NCBI GenBank assembly: GCA_030068145.1 | Contig: JAPJBO010000913.1 | Location: 27,155-91,154, forward strand | Origin: Diplonema papillatum | Taxonomy: Eukaryota; Euglenozoa; Diplonemea; Diplonemida; Diplonemidae | Direction of reading: 5' to 3' | DNA: 64,000 nucleotides | Shown: piece by piece, positions 1 through 11,198 of the stretch | How the letters are laid out: each line of letters begins with the position of its first letter | Position numbering within the stretch: position 1 is the stretch's first letter | Position numbers and translations under genes: made by a program | Notes under the pieces: model-generated | What the model was told of the DNA's origin: nothing | What the model saw: the letters and a program-made list of their open reading frames with translations, nothing else | Database searches by the model: none

Positions 1-205
1 CCGTAACTTGGATCGGCTCAGAAGAATCATGCGGGATGTAACCTGTGTGTCGGTTCGGGCACAGATAAGGCACGCTCGCGTGATTCTTCAGCTCGCAAGG
101 GAAACCGTTAGCGGAAAAAGAAGTTCCTGTCAAGTTTGTAGTCCGACTTTCGTGCAGTGACATGAGAGTGTAGAACCAGGTGGGGGCCGCAACAATGCCG
201 TAGCA
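1..205 (+). pseudogene. Degenerate LSU (28S-type) rRNA fragment
   Basis: The first 20 bases resemble the conserved LSU stretch CCGTAACTT..GGATTGGCTC with an internal deletion. From about 105 the sequence follows a later LSU region (AAGGGAA..GTTAGCGG, then CCTGTCAAGTTTG, then GTGCAGTGACATGAGAG, then GGTGGGGGCCGCAACAATG). It aligns by eye with the better-preserved copy at 40249-40572 but carries many substitutions and a deletion between the two blocks. It is therefore a relic, not a working rRNA gene. Confidence 0.6.
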
Positions 206-252
206 CTGTTCTCGTTTTCGCTTTACAGATCCATTGATGGAAAGTGGTATCC

Positions 253-1267
253 ACAACACACAACACACGACGCACAACACACAACGCACAACACACAACA
301 CACAACACGCAACACGCAACACGCAACACGCAACACGCAACACGCAACACACAACACACAACACGCAACACACAACACACAACACACAACACACAACACA
401 CAACACACAACACACAACACACAACACACAACACACAACACACAACACACAACACACAACACACAACACACAACACACAACACACAACACACAACACACA
501 ACACACAACACACAACACACAACACACAACACACAACACACAACACACAACACACAACACACAACACACAACACACAACACACAACACACAACACACAAC
601 ACACAACACACAACACACAACACACAACACACAACACACAACACACAGCACACAACACACAACACACAACACACAACACACAACACACAACACACAACAC
701 ACAACACACAACACACAACACACAACACACAACACACAACACACAACACACAACACACAACACACAACACACAACACACAACACACAACACACAACACAC
801 AACACACAACACACAACACACAACACACAACACACAACACACAACACACAACACACAACACACAACACACAACACACAACACACAACACACAACACACAA
901 CACACAACACACAACACACAACACACAACACACAACACACAACACACAACACACAACACACAACACACAACACACAACACACAACACACAACACACAACA
1001 CACAACACACAACACACAACACACAACACACAACACACAACACACAACACACAACACACAACACACAACACACAACACACAACACACAACACACAACACA
1101 CAACACACAACACACAACACACAACACACAACACACAACACACAACACACAACACACAACACACAACACACAACACACAACACACAACACACAACACACA
1201 ACACACAACACACAACACACAACACAACACACAACACACAACACACAACACACAACACACAACACAG
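253..1267. repeat. 7-bp satellite (ACACAAC)n, about 1 kb
   Basis: About 145 head-to-tail copies of the heptamer ACACAAC. The left edge (253-370) carries CG-containing variants, the rest is nearly perfect apart from a base change near 648 and a unit-length slip near 1225. Seven is not a multiple of three and no frame contains a stop, so long open frames appear on both strands; these are artefacts. It does not resemble a known telomere unit. Confidence 0.95.
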
Positions 1268-1330
1268 GCAACGGGCACCCTTGTTACCGCGCCTAAGGCG
1301 CGTCGAAAGAAAAAAAGGGCAAGTGCAAAG

Positions 1331-2795
1331 ATGGTCGAGACCTTCGAGGTATCGTCAAAGCACCTCCCGCGTGCACAACCTTGCACCGTGCTGTGGAACG
1401 CCACCGTCGCGGAAAAAGCGAAGAACGAAGACGAAGCCGAGCTGCCCTGCTTCGAGATCAGCGTTGCCGGGAAGACGCAGTACACAGTGGCCTGGTCCCA
1501 CATTGCTTGCGCGAACGTGAAGCTGAACCTTCATGGTGTTAGTGACGTCGTGTTGGACTGCGTCCCCGAAGGCAGTGCCAAGCCTATGCTCATTAAGCTT
1601 CGCGTCCCGTCTCTTACACACGTCGACGAACTCGTGAAGCTGCTGCGAGAGCATAATGTACCGTTTGGCGCAAACAGGCTGTGGCCCTTGCTGTCGACGA
1701 AGACAGCCATGCCCTTTTATCACCGTCTGTTCAACAGAGCATGGCTCGCGGCCTCGTTTCTCCTTGAGTTCATGCTCATCAGCGTCACCATCTTCCTCCT
1801 CCTCGATTTCCTCGGCATGCACGAACCAGGCGTATCTGATGATGACTTCACCGAAAAAGTCAGCGAGGTATGGCTCGTTCATTTGTACAAACACACGCAT
1901 TGTAGGAAACTTCTTGAGGGGACCGACCGTTGCGAATCGCAAAGGGGGAAACCCCCAGGTAAATCTGCGTTTGGCGCGGGAGGTGCACGAAAGGCAGTGG
2001 CTGTGCCGAAACACCAAAAAAAAAAAAACGGGGATTCCAGATCCACTGATGTATACGACCCAGCGGCCCATTCTTCTTACGAAGCTTTGCATTCTATGTA
2101 GCGCGATGTTAGCCGCCAACACGATCCGCGTACCTGGGTCGCCCGGCAAAGGGAAGCATCACGCACGCTTACCATCATAACCGCACCGAAACCCGTCGCA
2201 GATACTGCACAACGAAACTGACTTCGCGGTGGCTCAAGCGCAGCTGCAAGAGGCCGCCCATGGTCTCAGCTCGGCCGATCAAGCGACGTTGGCGAAACGG
2301 TGGAAGAGACTCGGTTGGGGGTACACACTGTTGAATGACACCGTGCTGCAGCATCCGAGGAGGGCCATCCGCGCGCTGAGGGATCGCGATTACCTGGCCT
2401 ACCCGACCCGCCACATCTGGCGGCAAACGAGGAGGTTCGCCGAGGCCGCGTACCACTTCGACTACCTCGACCACCTCAAGCAGCACCCGTACTCCATCCT
2501 GGCCGTCCCCATGGCGCTCGCGCCCGTCTTCTTCCTGTCCGCCTTCCTGGTCTGGGTCTTCCTCTTCGGCATCGTCATCTACATGCTGCAACACGCCACC
2601 CTCCTCGTCCTCTCCATCGAGGCTGTGGTGGCGTTGAAACACTTCGTCCTGAACGCGAAATCCATCTACTCCAGCGTTCGAGCATTGGTGCGCATCGTGA
2701 CAGACGGGCTGTCCATTACGAAAAAAGCCGTCAGCAGGGTGAAGCGCAAGCAAGGCAAGGACAAACCGCGCGAGGACGTTGCGAAGGCAGACTAG
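1331..2795 (+). CDS. Two-exon multi-pass membrane protein, family not recognised
   Basis: Exons 1331-1867 and 2202-2795 join in phase 0 (donor GAG|GTATGG, acceptor CAG|ATACTG) to give 376 residues. Residues 1-120 look like a beta-rich domain ending in a helix (THVDELVKLL), reminiscent of a PH/GRAM-type lipid-binding fold, which is an inference only. A hydrophobic segment lies at about 136-160 and a long double hydrophobic stretch at about 278-325. The C-terminus is basic (VKRKQGKDK), as in a cytosolic tail. The in-frame join restores a continuous protein although the intron holds stops. The ATG at 1331 is the first in frame after an A-rich leader. The 334-bp intron contains a copy of repeat family R2. 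I do not recognise the family; a membrane-contact or ER-shaping role would be speculation. Confidence 0.75.
1884..1985 (+). mobile_element. R2-family element, partial, in the intron of the first gene
   Basis: This intron segment shares with R2 copies at 20094, 27371 and 51270 the order TTGTA(C/T)AA, then TTGTAGGAAA.(A/T)CTTGAGG, then CAGGTAAATCTG.GTTT, then GGCG.G. The right-hand end of the element is not evident. Confidence 0.55.
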
Positions 2796-4120
2796 TCGCG
2801 CGGCGAAAAGACAGGACGAACCAAACTGCTTTCCCAGAAAAAAAGGGAAACACTTCTGGGTTCGCAAATTCGATTCGTTGCCTCGTTCCTCCATGCTGTA
2901 TTATTCCCGACAAGCGCCTGCTTTGGGCACGCTGAGGGGTGGTGGTCGACCTGTGCGTATGGTGAACGCGTTTCATTCCGATGAAGAGATTTACTTGCAA
3001 GGTACCGCGACCACTGTTCATGAAGCACAAGTTTTTGATGCGAGGACTTTGTGCCCGTCTTCTGAAGAACCTGCAGATGCCCAGCAACTAGGCACTTTGC
3101 ATAGGTTCTCGATGTTCCCTCGGACTAACCGCAGGCAGGGAAAGTGGTACGGACACCCGGGTTTGGCCCGTTCTGGCTCACCGTTCGGGTGTGCAGCAGT
3201 CGCCACCATTTCGCCGTCCCCTGTAGGGGCGCGCACCTTCTTTCTAACCCCCAACTCGCGCAAAAACGTTGTTTACCCGCCCGGGGGGGCACATGCACCT
3301 GCATCCCCCCTATCTTTTTCTTCTTCGTCTTCTCTTCTTCTTTACCAGCTGGCTCACATACGGGGACCCGCAGGCATGTCAGGGCGGATCGAGCAGATGA
3401 GCAGCGACGCCTCTTTTTGCGGGGGGGAAAATGTTTCTTGGGTTTGAAGGGGGGGGGGAGCTACGTGTTTGGCGGGAGAACAACACAAAGAGCCTTGGCT
3501 TAACCATCTCTTTCTCCGGTAGGGTGTGTGGTCCTTCTTAAGATGGATTGTGTCTGAGCTCTCTCACCCTTAAGGTTGCCGCCGGAGGGAACCGGCAGTG
3601 AGCCGAAACTCGGCGCCGGTCTCTCCGGACTGCACTAGAAGAGAACTTCGCGGCGGATCACAAAGCACCCGCCCTGCACGAGGCACGCGCCCAAGACCCG
3701 TGCACGGCTGCCGTAGCACCTCCATGTATGCACCTTCCTCGGATGCTATGGTTGGAAGGGGCTCAAAGTAGTTGGGAAAACACGTCCCCCTTCCCCGCGT
3801 CGGGCAACTGCCGCAGCAGCCGCAGATACGTCCTTCGCCCTTGGCTCACTTTCGGGAGGTGTCGCTGCTCACCTACCAGTGTGTTCCTGGTTGTTGCCCT
3901 ATCTCTTTCTCCGGTAGGAAACTAGAGTTCTCGTTGCCCGCACCACCCTGCCCCCAAATCCTGGACGTGGTTTCACGTCCAGGATTCGACGTGGTAAACA
4001 TTCGGCAAATTATTATGATGAGAAGGTCCTCACACATTGCATGTGGCCAACAGCAAACGCGGACAACAGACCGGTACGGGCTACAAGGCAACCCCTGCTC
4101 AACTTGTAGAACGTGGGGAG
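2796..4120. other. Intergenic region without a supported gene
   Basis: Short open frames here lack codon bias, recognisable domains or consistent splice sites. A CT-rich tract lies at 3313-3345 and G-runs near 3420-3460. The phrase TCTTTCTCCGGTAGG occurs at about 3510 and again at about 3904. A repeat with a strong hairpin (family R6) occupies 3898-3990. I see no RNA gene. Confidence 0.5.
3898..3990 (+). repeat. R6 dispersed repeat with perfect hairpin
   Basis: AATCCTGGACGTG at 3957-3969 is followed after a 4-base loop by its exact reverse complement, ending at 3986. The left half (GGAAACTAGAGTT through CCTGGACGTGGTTTC) recurs on the opposite strand at 27765-27835 without the second hairpin arm. 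Confidence 0.7.
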
Positions 4121-4335
4121 CCCAAGACTACCCTCCACGACGGAATGTACTTGGTGTCGGTCACAAACAGTCCCGGACATGGCTAGCCATAACCCATAAC
4201 GAAAGCGTGCACTAAATACACAACCCGTAACCATATAGCCCTTGCTTGCTCTAAGGGAACCCATTCATGAACGGTCACACGGAGACCCTAAAACCCCGGA
4301 ATTTCAAGCGAACTTTAACTCTAACAAACCAAGAA
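4121..4335 (+). mobile_element. R1-family introner-like element upstream of MCU
   Basis: It contains the family landmarks in order: CCCAAGACTA, TTGGTGTCGGTC, GACATGGCTAGCC, CATAGCCCTTGCTTGCTC, CGGAGACCCTAAAA and CAAGCGAACTTTAACTCTAA. The same order is found at 51410-51578, and parts of it at 28680-28993, 31105-31263 and 51580-51765. It ends about 100 bp before the MCU start codon. Confidence 0.75.
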
Positions 4336-4436
4336 GAAGGCACGCCGAGCTGAGTAGCGCGCCCCGCAGCACAGAGAGGGCCGCGGGACGGGGGAAGGCA
4401 AAGGGCGAAGAGAAAAGGGGGACTCAAACCAGCAGT

Positions 4437-7400
4437 ATGCAGGGCACGCGGTGGGCTACGCGATGCCTCGTGCCAAAGGCGGCGTTTTTGTCCCTGCGGT
4501 GGTGCGCGGCGCCAGCGACGCTGCAGCCGTCGCTGGAGGACATTCGGGTACGGCACTTGTCGCTCGACGTCCAGGACCAGCTGCGCACCAGCAAACGCGA
4601 AATCTTCGGCAAGCGCGACTACTACACCCTCTGCGGCGAAGTCGGCATGACCCGCGCGGAGGCCGAAAACCTGCTGCAGCAGCTCGACCAGAGCGGCGCC
4701 GTGGTATGCCTTTTACAGTATCACTGCGGGAATGCTGCTGCGCAGTCGTCAAGCCACCCAAGAACCAGGTGGTTGGGGGGGGGGAGGGGGGGTGTCGTTG
4801 GACGGGAAGAAAAAGCCCCTACGCAATGTAAGTGATAGGTTTACCCTGGATGGTTCGATTCCTCTTCGTTCTTTCTTGCAGTCATGTCACCAAGAGGTAT
4901 CCCGCAGACTTTACGTCTGCGAACACAAAAGGCGCAGGCAGACCAGCAAGTAGAGTTCCCCCTAGCGTCACCTCCGGCTTCAGCCCGCGAGACCAAAGGA
5001 TCGTTAGGCCATGCTTTCACACCGAGGATCGGTACTGAAGACCGGGTACGGGGTACGAGCAAGCTTTTACCCTCATGCTCTACGCGAGATTTCTTTTCCC
5101 GCTGAGCTTGCCTTTGGACACCTGCGTTGCTGTGTAACCTGACTGGAGTCTCCAAACGAGGATTCGCGAGCCGAAGCCCGTTTGTCGCTGGAAACGGACA
5201 AGCTACAGATCCGAAGACCCTAACCCCACAAGGGAGCAGCTGCCGTCTTCTCATCTTCTCATCATTGGATAAGTAAAGCGACAACAAGAGTAGTGGTATT
5301 CCAGCTGCCGTCTTCCATCCTTAGATAAGCAAAGCGACAACAAGAGTACAACAGCCGCCTGACAAATCAGACTCACACTGCTGTCCTGTCTGCAGCCGCT
5401 CAGGTTCCGCGCTGATGATATGACACCTCAGGGAAGGGTCTGAAGACGTAGTGTGCCATCACCAATTCCGACCGTGTTTGACAAAGGAAACGATCCCCCG
5501 TCTAAAAAGGTAAGTAGGCTCGTCAACGTGTACAACACAACAGCATGTCGAAGGCGACGCTATCCACCTTTTCCCGCTCGCGGTGTACGCCAAGTTCAAC
5601 GAGCACTACGGCCTTGGCGAAGCCGACCCGTGCCCTGAAGTGACGGAAGCACTCCGGAATGAGGAGTTCGAGGAGCTGTCGGTGGCAAAGGTGTGCTGGG
5701 GTTTTCAGGTCGCGGCTCGCAGCCCTGGTCGTAGTTCGGTTCACCTGAAACTGTGTAGAACTGTCAGATGCGAGCTGTGAACTGTGGTATTCCTGCAAAC
5801 TGTGAACAAGAAGCCTGAAAAGAAAAAGAAGAAAATGAAAAAGGCCGCCCCTGGTCCAGGAACGTGACGGTCAGCCACAGCTTGCAAAGCTTGAGTCGGA
5901 GGCAGCACAGTGCCGCAACCCCGTCCGCTCTGCCCTGCGGCTGACCGTCTTGACGAGCTTGTGTTCAGCGCGAGCGCCAAGCCCCAAACAGAACCATCAA
6001 CAATACGTCCGTGCGCAATGGTACTGTGAACAGAACCATCAACAATACGTCCCGTGCACACTGCTCACCTTGGGTACTGGGTAGCTGTGCCCACGGCGGA
6101 CTGTGAAGCCAGCTGTACGGAAGCACCCAACACGGCCGAAAAGGCTAGTTACGCCTACGAACACCCAAGGCAACTAATGAGTAACCTCACTCCCAATCTC
6201 CCACCGAGCAGCATCGCGCCGACGAGGCAATCGCGAAGCAGAGGCGCCGTTTCTGGGCCGCGGTGTCGGCGGGGTCCGCCGCGCAGATGGGCGCTTTCGC
6301 GTATCTGACGTTCCCTCCGCTGTCCGGCAGCTGGTGCTTCGGCTGGGACATCATCGAGCCCATCTCGTTCTTCATCATGCAGGTGTGCGTCCGCTCGACA
6401 ACTAATTCCCGTCCCGCTACCTTAGTGGCCTCATGCGTCAGCTCGACAACTAGATCCAGTCCCGCTACCTTAGTGGCCTTAGTAAGTTTGTTAACGGCGC
6501 TCGGCTGCCTTCGTGGCACCTGCACATTACAGCTCACAATGCTCGCCCCCAAAAAACGAAGGCAGCTCGCCAGCAGCCTCGCAGAGTGTACCCGGGTTTT
6601 TCGTAGTACAAACAATCTTGCGGGTTGCCCTTCAATGTATTGTGCAGGCTAAAAAGACGTAGACAGCGTGTCTTGGTGGGTGATCAGAATTCCTTCCCTG
6701 GATATACACAGGGTAAATATAAGTGGGAAAAACGATCACCCGCACGCACGAACAAATTGGTATCCAGCCTTCGCAGAGGGATACCTGCCTTCCGCATTTC
6801 CAACTGAGCGACTCGTGCCCTATTCCAGGATACCCTCCTCGACGCCAGTTGTGTCCCAACGCGCTTGCCGGCCTGCTGCTCGTTGGAAATAAGCCTTTGC
6901 ACATCAGTTTGCCCCAGCTTCTTTCGGGGATTGGCCCGTGCCGTTCTCTGGACTCGCCGACTGAATAACAGAGGGTTCTCAAACCCGCAGGCCTCCTTGT
7001 GCGGAATCAATAGGGACTGCCGGAGGCACGCGTTCACGTCAACGTAGAAGAGAAGAGTCTGCGATTGCTAGATCTTGAATTGAGGCAGACGAACTTTGAC
7101 TATCATTCACAAGAACGTTTGTGGAGTAGGAGGGAATAATGACAAAATGTCGAATATTAGCGTCGGAACTTCCTCGCTTGTAACGCCGGAGCAGAACGAC
7201 CACACTCTACCCAATCCCAAACACCCCCTAAACGCGTTAGGGAACTTCACAAGGGTTCACAACGGAGTGACACATCACCCGAAACGAGCGGCACCCTCTC
7301 ACTTTTCTCAACCCAATGGCCTCTACGGTCAACCGGAGACTTTGAAATACCGACCTTCTAATCCACAAATAACGCTAGACAAACTGACACCACGCAGGGC

Positions 7401-9036
7401 TACGTCGTTCTCTGGTTCCTTTACTTCTTCTACACTGGGCGAGAACACACGCTGTCGGTATGCAAGCACATCGTTCTTGACCATGGGGGTCCGCCCAACT
7501 TTGCTTGTTGATGGTCAGCCACACATGAAATGAAATCAAAAGACTGGCGAAATGGAAGAGACTGGTGTTCATAAGGCAAGACCGCAAATCACACCGGAGG
7601 GAGTCAAAAATCACAGTTTGAATCGAAGCACGCGCGTCCGCTCTTGTGAAATCGTCGTCCCCCCAAAAGTCTGTCCGTGACTCGAAAGGCCGAAACGTGT
7701 GTGCGGGTAGGGCACAGTGTGGAACACACGCCTTTCTCTTAAAGCCTATGTACACCTGGCCCGCGCGGACCGATACCGAGGGGATTCTTTTTGTCGTATA
7801 CGATCGCAGATCCACGTATTCCGACGAATACCCAACCCTTGCACAAAGGTTTTTTTTTAGTACTAACAATCTTGTGGGTTGCCCTTCAATGTATTGTGCA
7901 GGCTAAAAAGACGTAGGCAGCGTGTTTTGGTGGTTGATCAGAATTCCTTACCTGAATACACACAGGGTAAATACAAGTGGGAAAACGATCAACCGGCACG
8001 CACAAACAAATACGGACCAAGGGTGGGTGCTATTTTTGGGGAAATGGACCTTTCAAGGCAAACCTTGGGTCATACTCAAAAAGGGGGTTTCGTAGGTCAA
8101 AAATGGGAACCGAGGGGCTCATTTGAAAGATTTCGTGGCAGATCTTTCAAATGCGCACCCCGATGCTGAATGAATCCACATGGAAGTGACCAGGACGGGC
8201 ACCCGTGGCGTCTTGCAGATACCCGCGAATTAATGAATTAACTGCGCCGTATGGCGTAGCTCGTCTGTATGTGGTTAATACCCCGTCGCTATCCCGAAAC
8301 CATCGTACAGGGCCGCGGCTCGCACCGCGCCTACGACGTAACGACTTACGCCCTACGTGTCCTGCGGCGTCATTGTAAAAGGGGACGTGTCTACACTCGC
8401 AAAAAATACTCGAGGGGCTGCCTTGTGCTTACTTCGAAGGAGGTAGAGACTAGAGGGGGGAGAAACAATACACTGCAAAGTGGGTCTTTTTTGTTGAACG
8501 CTTACGCCCGCCACCGAACCCAGATTCACCTGTGTTTCGTGTGGGCTGCAGCACATTTTCTTCCTTTGATTTTTTGCAGCTGGCAGCCTCCTCAAGTATT
8601 TCCTACAAAGCAGGTGCTTATACAAGAACATTTCCGGAGTTGGGGCTTGCACTGATAAACGAAGGAACAGACGATCAACATCAACTGACCAAAAAGGTGA
8701 TGAAAATGATAAGGCAAAAGTTTCTTGTTCTTCGCGTGTACAGGGTATTAACCTCTCTGCGGGGGTTTCCTGTATTAGCACTTTTTCGTTGGCTTCGTTT
8801 TCTCTTTCATGTGCAACCGTTGTTCCGGAAATGTTCCCGTCAGTCCAGATGTGCTATTTTATAAAGCTACCCAGCCCACACAACCCAAACAGGCTTGGGA
8901 CGAGCGCAGTTTGCTGAGGATGTCGCAGGCCGAGTACGAGAAGCGGGAAGTCGACATCGTCCGGTGGGCGGAGCTCAAAAAGCAGGACGAAGAGCTCAGG
9001 CGGCGTAAGGCCGCCTTCGAGAGGAAGCTCGAGTAG
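4437..9036 (+). CDS. MCU: Mitochondrial calcium uniporter pore subunit (MCU)
   Basis: Five exons, 4437-4703, 5544-5690, 6212-6382, 7398-7457 and 8893-9036, join in phase 0 each time into 262 residues. Donors are GTATGC, GTGTGC, GTGTGC and GTATGC; every acceptor is CAG. The Arg-rich start (MQGTRWATRCLVPKAA) looks like a mitochondrial presequence. Residues about 70-105 carry the DUF607-type segment (AEAENLLQQLDQSGAVV then HLFPLAVY). TM1 lies at about 152-174. The selectivity-filter motif WDIIEP is at 183-188, matching the family's WDxxEP with both acidic residues present. TM2 starts there and continues through the 60-bp exon (GYVVLWFLYFFYTGRE). A Lys/Arg/Glu-rich coiled coil closes the protein, as in MCU. 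MCU carries Ca2+ across the inner mitochondrial membrane. The introns hold repeats of families R1, R2, R3 and R5 and an LSU rRNA relic. The protein is shorter than the human one (351 residues). Confidence 0.93.
5221..5345 (-). pseudogene. LSU rRNA-derived relic in MCU intron 1
   Basis: On the minus strand, 5305 down to about 5255 reads ATACCACTACTC, then GTCGCTTTACTTATCCAATGA, the conserved LSU segment that follows the region ending at 40567. The flank GGCAGCTGCTCCCTTGT also follows the LSU copy at 40580. A second partial copy (5308-5345) sits head to tail beside it. Confidence 0.55.
5841..5996 (+). repeat. R5 dispersed repeat in MCU intron 2
   Basis: Landmarks GTCCAGGAACGTGACGGTCA, CAGCTTGCAAAGCTTGA, GGCAGCACAGTGCCGCAACC and CGAGCGCCAAGCCCC recur at 54715-54872 (same strand) and 19868-20072 (opposite strand). 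Two of the three copies lie inside introns. Confidence 0.75.
6605..6757 (+). mobile_element. R3 dispersed element in MCU intron 3
   Basis: Shares a block of about 150 bp with 7859-8010, 37101-37248 and (reverse) 52961-53110: AACAATCTTG.GGGTTGCCC, TGTATTGTGCAGGCTAAAAA, TGATCAGAATTCCTT, GGGTAAATA.AAGTGGGAAA. It has internal inverted bases (GGTTGATC / GATCAACC in the better copies) and no coding capacity. Confidence 0.8.
7225..7397 (+). mobile_element. R1-family element forming the 3' end of MCU intron 3
   Basis: Matches 28365-28523 along its length (ACTTCACAAGG, CATCACCCGAAACGAGC, GGTCAACCGGAGACTTT, CCGACCTTCTA, CCACGCAG). Both copies stop exactly at the CAG of a 3' splice site, so the element itself supplies the acceptor. 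Confidence 0.75.
7859..8010 (+). mobile_element. R3 dispersed element in MCU intron 4
   Basis: Near-identical to the R3 copy at 37101-37248. Its left end reads TACTAACAATCTTG; TACTAAC equals the yeast branch-point consensus, which may be coincidence. Confidence 0.8.
8010..8276 (-). mobile_element. R4-related element (piggyBac-like MITE), rearranged
   Basis: The right border reads GTCTGTATGTGG then TTAA, like the ends of the R4 copies at 49261 and 60119. The internal text GGGAACCGAGGGGCTCAT is the reverse complement of a segment of the 49261 copy. No clean left end was found. Confidence 0.45.
8400..8628 (-). mobile_element. R2-family MITE in MCU intron 4
   Basis: Terminal inverted repeats: AAATACTCGAGGGGCTGCC at the left and the reverse complement of AAATACTTGAGGAGGCTGCC at the right. 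The flank TTGTATAAGCACCTGCTTTG lies just outside the right-hand end. Inner landmarks such as AAGTGGGTCTTTTTTGTTGA match the copies at 20094-20690 and 27371-27577 on the opposite strand. Confidence 0.75.
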
Positions 9037-10457
9037 TGAACTCCCGCCGACCACGTGCTCAATTGCGACCCCTCCATTTCTTTGGTTGCATGCTTCAATG
9101 GATGCGGAAAGTGCCGGTGCGCCCACCTCGCACCTGTGCGGTCTATTGCGAAACGCGTAGTGCTTCGGCGGACAAGGCATTCGCAGAAGGTGGGACCAAA
9201 CAACCTACAGCCGTCGCGGGGTGACAACTTGCATTTTCAAAAAAAAACGGGCGGGTGAAAAACAACGTTCTTTAACCGCAGCAATTTCGGGTGAACGCGG
9301 ACACAGAGCCAGGAGACACCCAGGCTAGTACAGGCAAGTCTACGCTGGGCCCTGCGACTCCACGACAGACGTAACAATAGACGGAGAAGAAGCCAGATGA
9401 TTTCTTTCCAACACGCCCAAGAAACAGTCACCGGAGCATTGTTTGCCATTTGGACCACAGACCTCTGCATGCTGAATTAAATCGCGCATATTTGAGAGTT
9501 TCTTCATGGAGACCCATGCCTGCATAGGGCTTCTTTTGCGCCACCCCTTGACGAAGGAGGACGACGGCAGATCCCGTCATGGAGGGGACATTCTGACTTC
9601 AATTCTTTACATAAGCGCCAGCTTGACAGGAAATGCTCGACGATGCTGCCCGACAAAGAACAGAAGGGATCCCAAGTGCTGAAACTACCGAACCACGTGT
9701 TGAGAACGGACGTGAGGTCATGCGGGTCTACCCCTACGCGACAAATCACACAAACACAACAGGTCAAAGTCCTGAGTGAGAAAACAACACACGGTGGTGT
9801 AAGCGGAGAACAAATCAGATTGTGTTTGTATTGTATTTGCCCCTCTACCTCTATACTTCCTCCTTTCCATTCGGAGTCGAAGCAGCTACGTCGAGTATTC
9901 TTCCCGCCTGCGGCGCCAGTACCCGACAATTCCGCGCCTGCGTCGCAGGTGTTACCACCGTAGTGGGCCCACTGAAAGGGGCTCGAGGGAGGGGGGGCAG
10001 TGTTACCTACAATGGCGGGGAATCATGCCTCCCAAGAACACCAGGCCCACAAACAAGAACGTGGCCGAGGTGCCAACGGAACCTTTTCGGACCTGCCTGG
10101 AAACGCGCAACCCCGTCCGCTTGCTGTTCGACAACTGCTAGGCCTGTGTCGGCTCCCTTGTGTTTTCAGCCTGCACAAGTCTTCCATTTTCTTTTGCGGA
10201 ACACCGAACGCCACTCGTCGCTCCAGGCAGGCACCCCTCGGCACACGCACAATATCGCAAGAAAGGTAAGCAAACCGACGAAAAACAACCAAAGAAAAAC
10301 ACTTAAAGCCAATCTTGTACTTCTCCTGCAAGTTCTTCTCTCCACTTTGCTGCTGGTTCCAACACTCTACTGTGCCAATCTTGAGCTCGCGTCGACTTTG
10401 AGTGCTGTGCCAACACTGACATCGCCAACGGCTTGAATCCCAGCTCTGTCAAGACAG
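9037..10457. other. Intergenic region; one mobile element, no supported gene
   Basis: Apart from the R2-related element at 9607-9905, the open frames show no recognisable domain. A short frame at 10024-10140 (starting MPPKNTRPTNKN, 38 residues) is too short to call. Confidence 0.5.
9607..9905 (+). mobile_element. R2-related 300-bp MITE (subtype C)
   Basis: An inverted, near-identical copy lies at 48450-48745. Both begin TTA.ATAAGCGCC.GCTTGA, enter a terminal repeat GGAAATGCTCGACGATGCTG, and end at its imperfect inverse (CAGCTACGTCGAGTATT). The left architecture parallels subtype A of R2. No coding capacity. Confidence 0.8.
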
Positions 10458-11011
10458 GTGCACAGTGAGGTCTCAATGACCTCGCATCGAAGCTGCACGA
10501 CAAGGAGGGACAGCTTTGCCCGCGCGTTCACCTATCCTGCCCATCGTAAGCTCCGCCACCACACACCCAATATGGCAGAGTCTCTTAACAGCACGCTCGA
10601 GGATGGCGCGCTACATTTTCGGGGTCTACGAGCACATCCGGACAACGCTGATGACGCGTTTTGCCAACAAGAAAGAGTTGTGCGCCTGGGTGGTACTCGC
10701 CCTCCCAGAGCAGGTGGCTGAGGCGACCAACCCTAAAGAGACCGGCACCCCAGGCGGCGCGAAGTGCAGCAAAGATAGCAAGAGAGGCCGGACTAGCTGT
10801 GAACGAAGACGAGGAACGAGGAATCCCTTTCGGGAGCCTGCTGCAATGGGAGGAGCCAGGCCGCGGACAGATCATTCCCAGATCCAGGTTGGCCAAGAAA
10901 ACGGGCAGGTCGGGAGGCTGGTGCAGAGCAGACCACGCGAAGATGGCCACACCCAATCCACGGAAGAGAGATCACCGCACACCTGGGCTGAAAGATCAGG
11001 CCAAAATCTGA
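10458..11011 (+). pseudogene. MULE (Mutator-like) transposase relic, frameshifted
   Basis: Translation gives FARAFTYPAHRKLRHHTPNM then AESLNSTLED, close to the W/F..F....H.TSN.AESLNS..R signature of MULE transposases. A shift to the next frame near 10600 continues with ARYIFGVYEHIRTTLMTRFA, the usual downstream helix of the family. A third frame after about 10755 gives a basic tail with KKTGR that recalls the GRPKK-like segment before the MULE zinc knuckle, but its cysteines are not evident. The frame changes and the lack of an N-terminal half mark it as dead. No terminal inverted repeats were found. Confidence 0.6.
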
Positions 11012-11198
11012 AGGCGAACGTGCAAAGGGATGGACGTGAAACGTGCAGTTTATCGTCGCAGATTGTGTTGCCGCATATCAAGTTTCAGCTACCACAACTA
11101 CTGTTGTGTTCTCTCTACAAACAACACACGAATTCAGGCTCTTTTTTTGTATCTCCACCCCCTTCCCTGGGGAGCAAACAACAAATAGAGAAGCCGGC

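Noticed and set aside
253-1267. Telomere
   Set aside because: Internal to the sequence, and the unit ACACAAC/GTTGTGT is unlike TTAGGG-class repeats.
108-1520. Four long open frames on both strands (CCVLCVV and NTQHTTH type)
   Set aside because: They are translations of the 7-bp satellite, which has no stop in any frame.
6383-6660. Read-through of MCU exon 3 (VCVRSTTNSRP...)
   Set aside because: It would lose the second transmembrane helix, which is restored in phase by the exon at 7398-7457.
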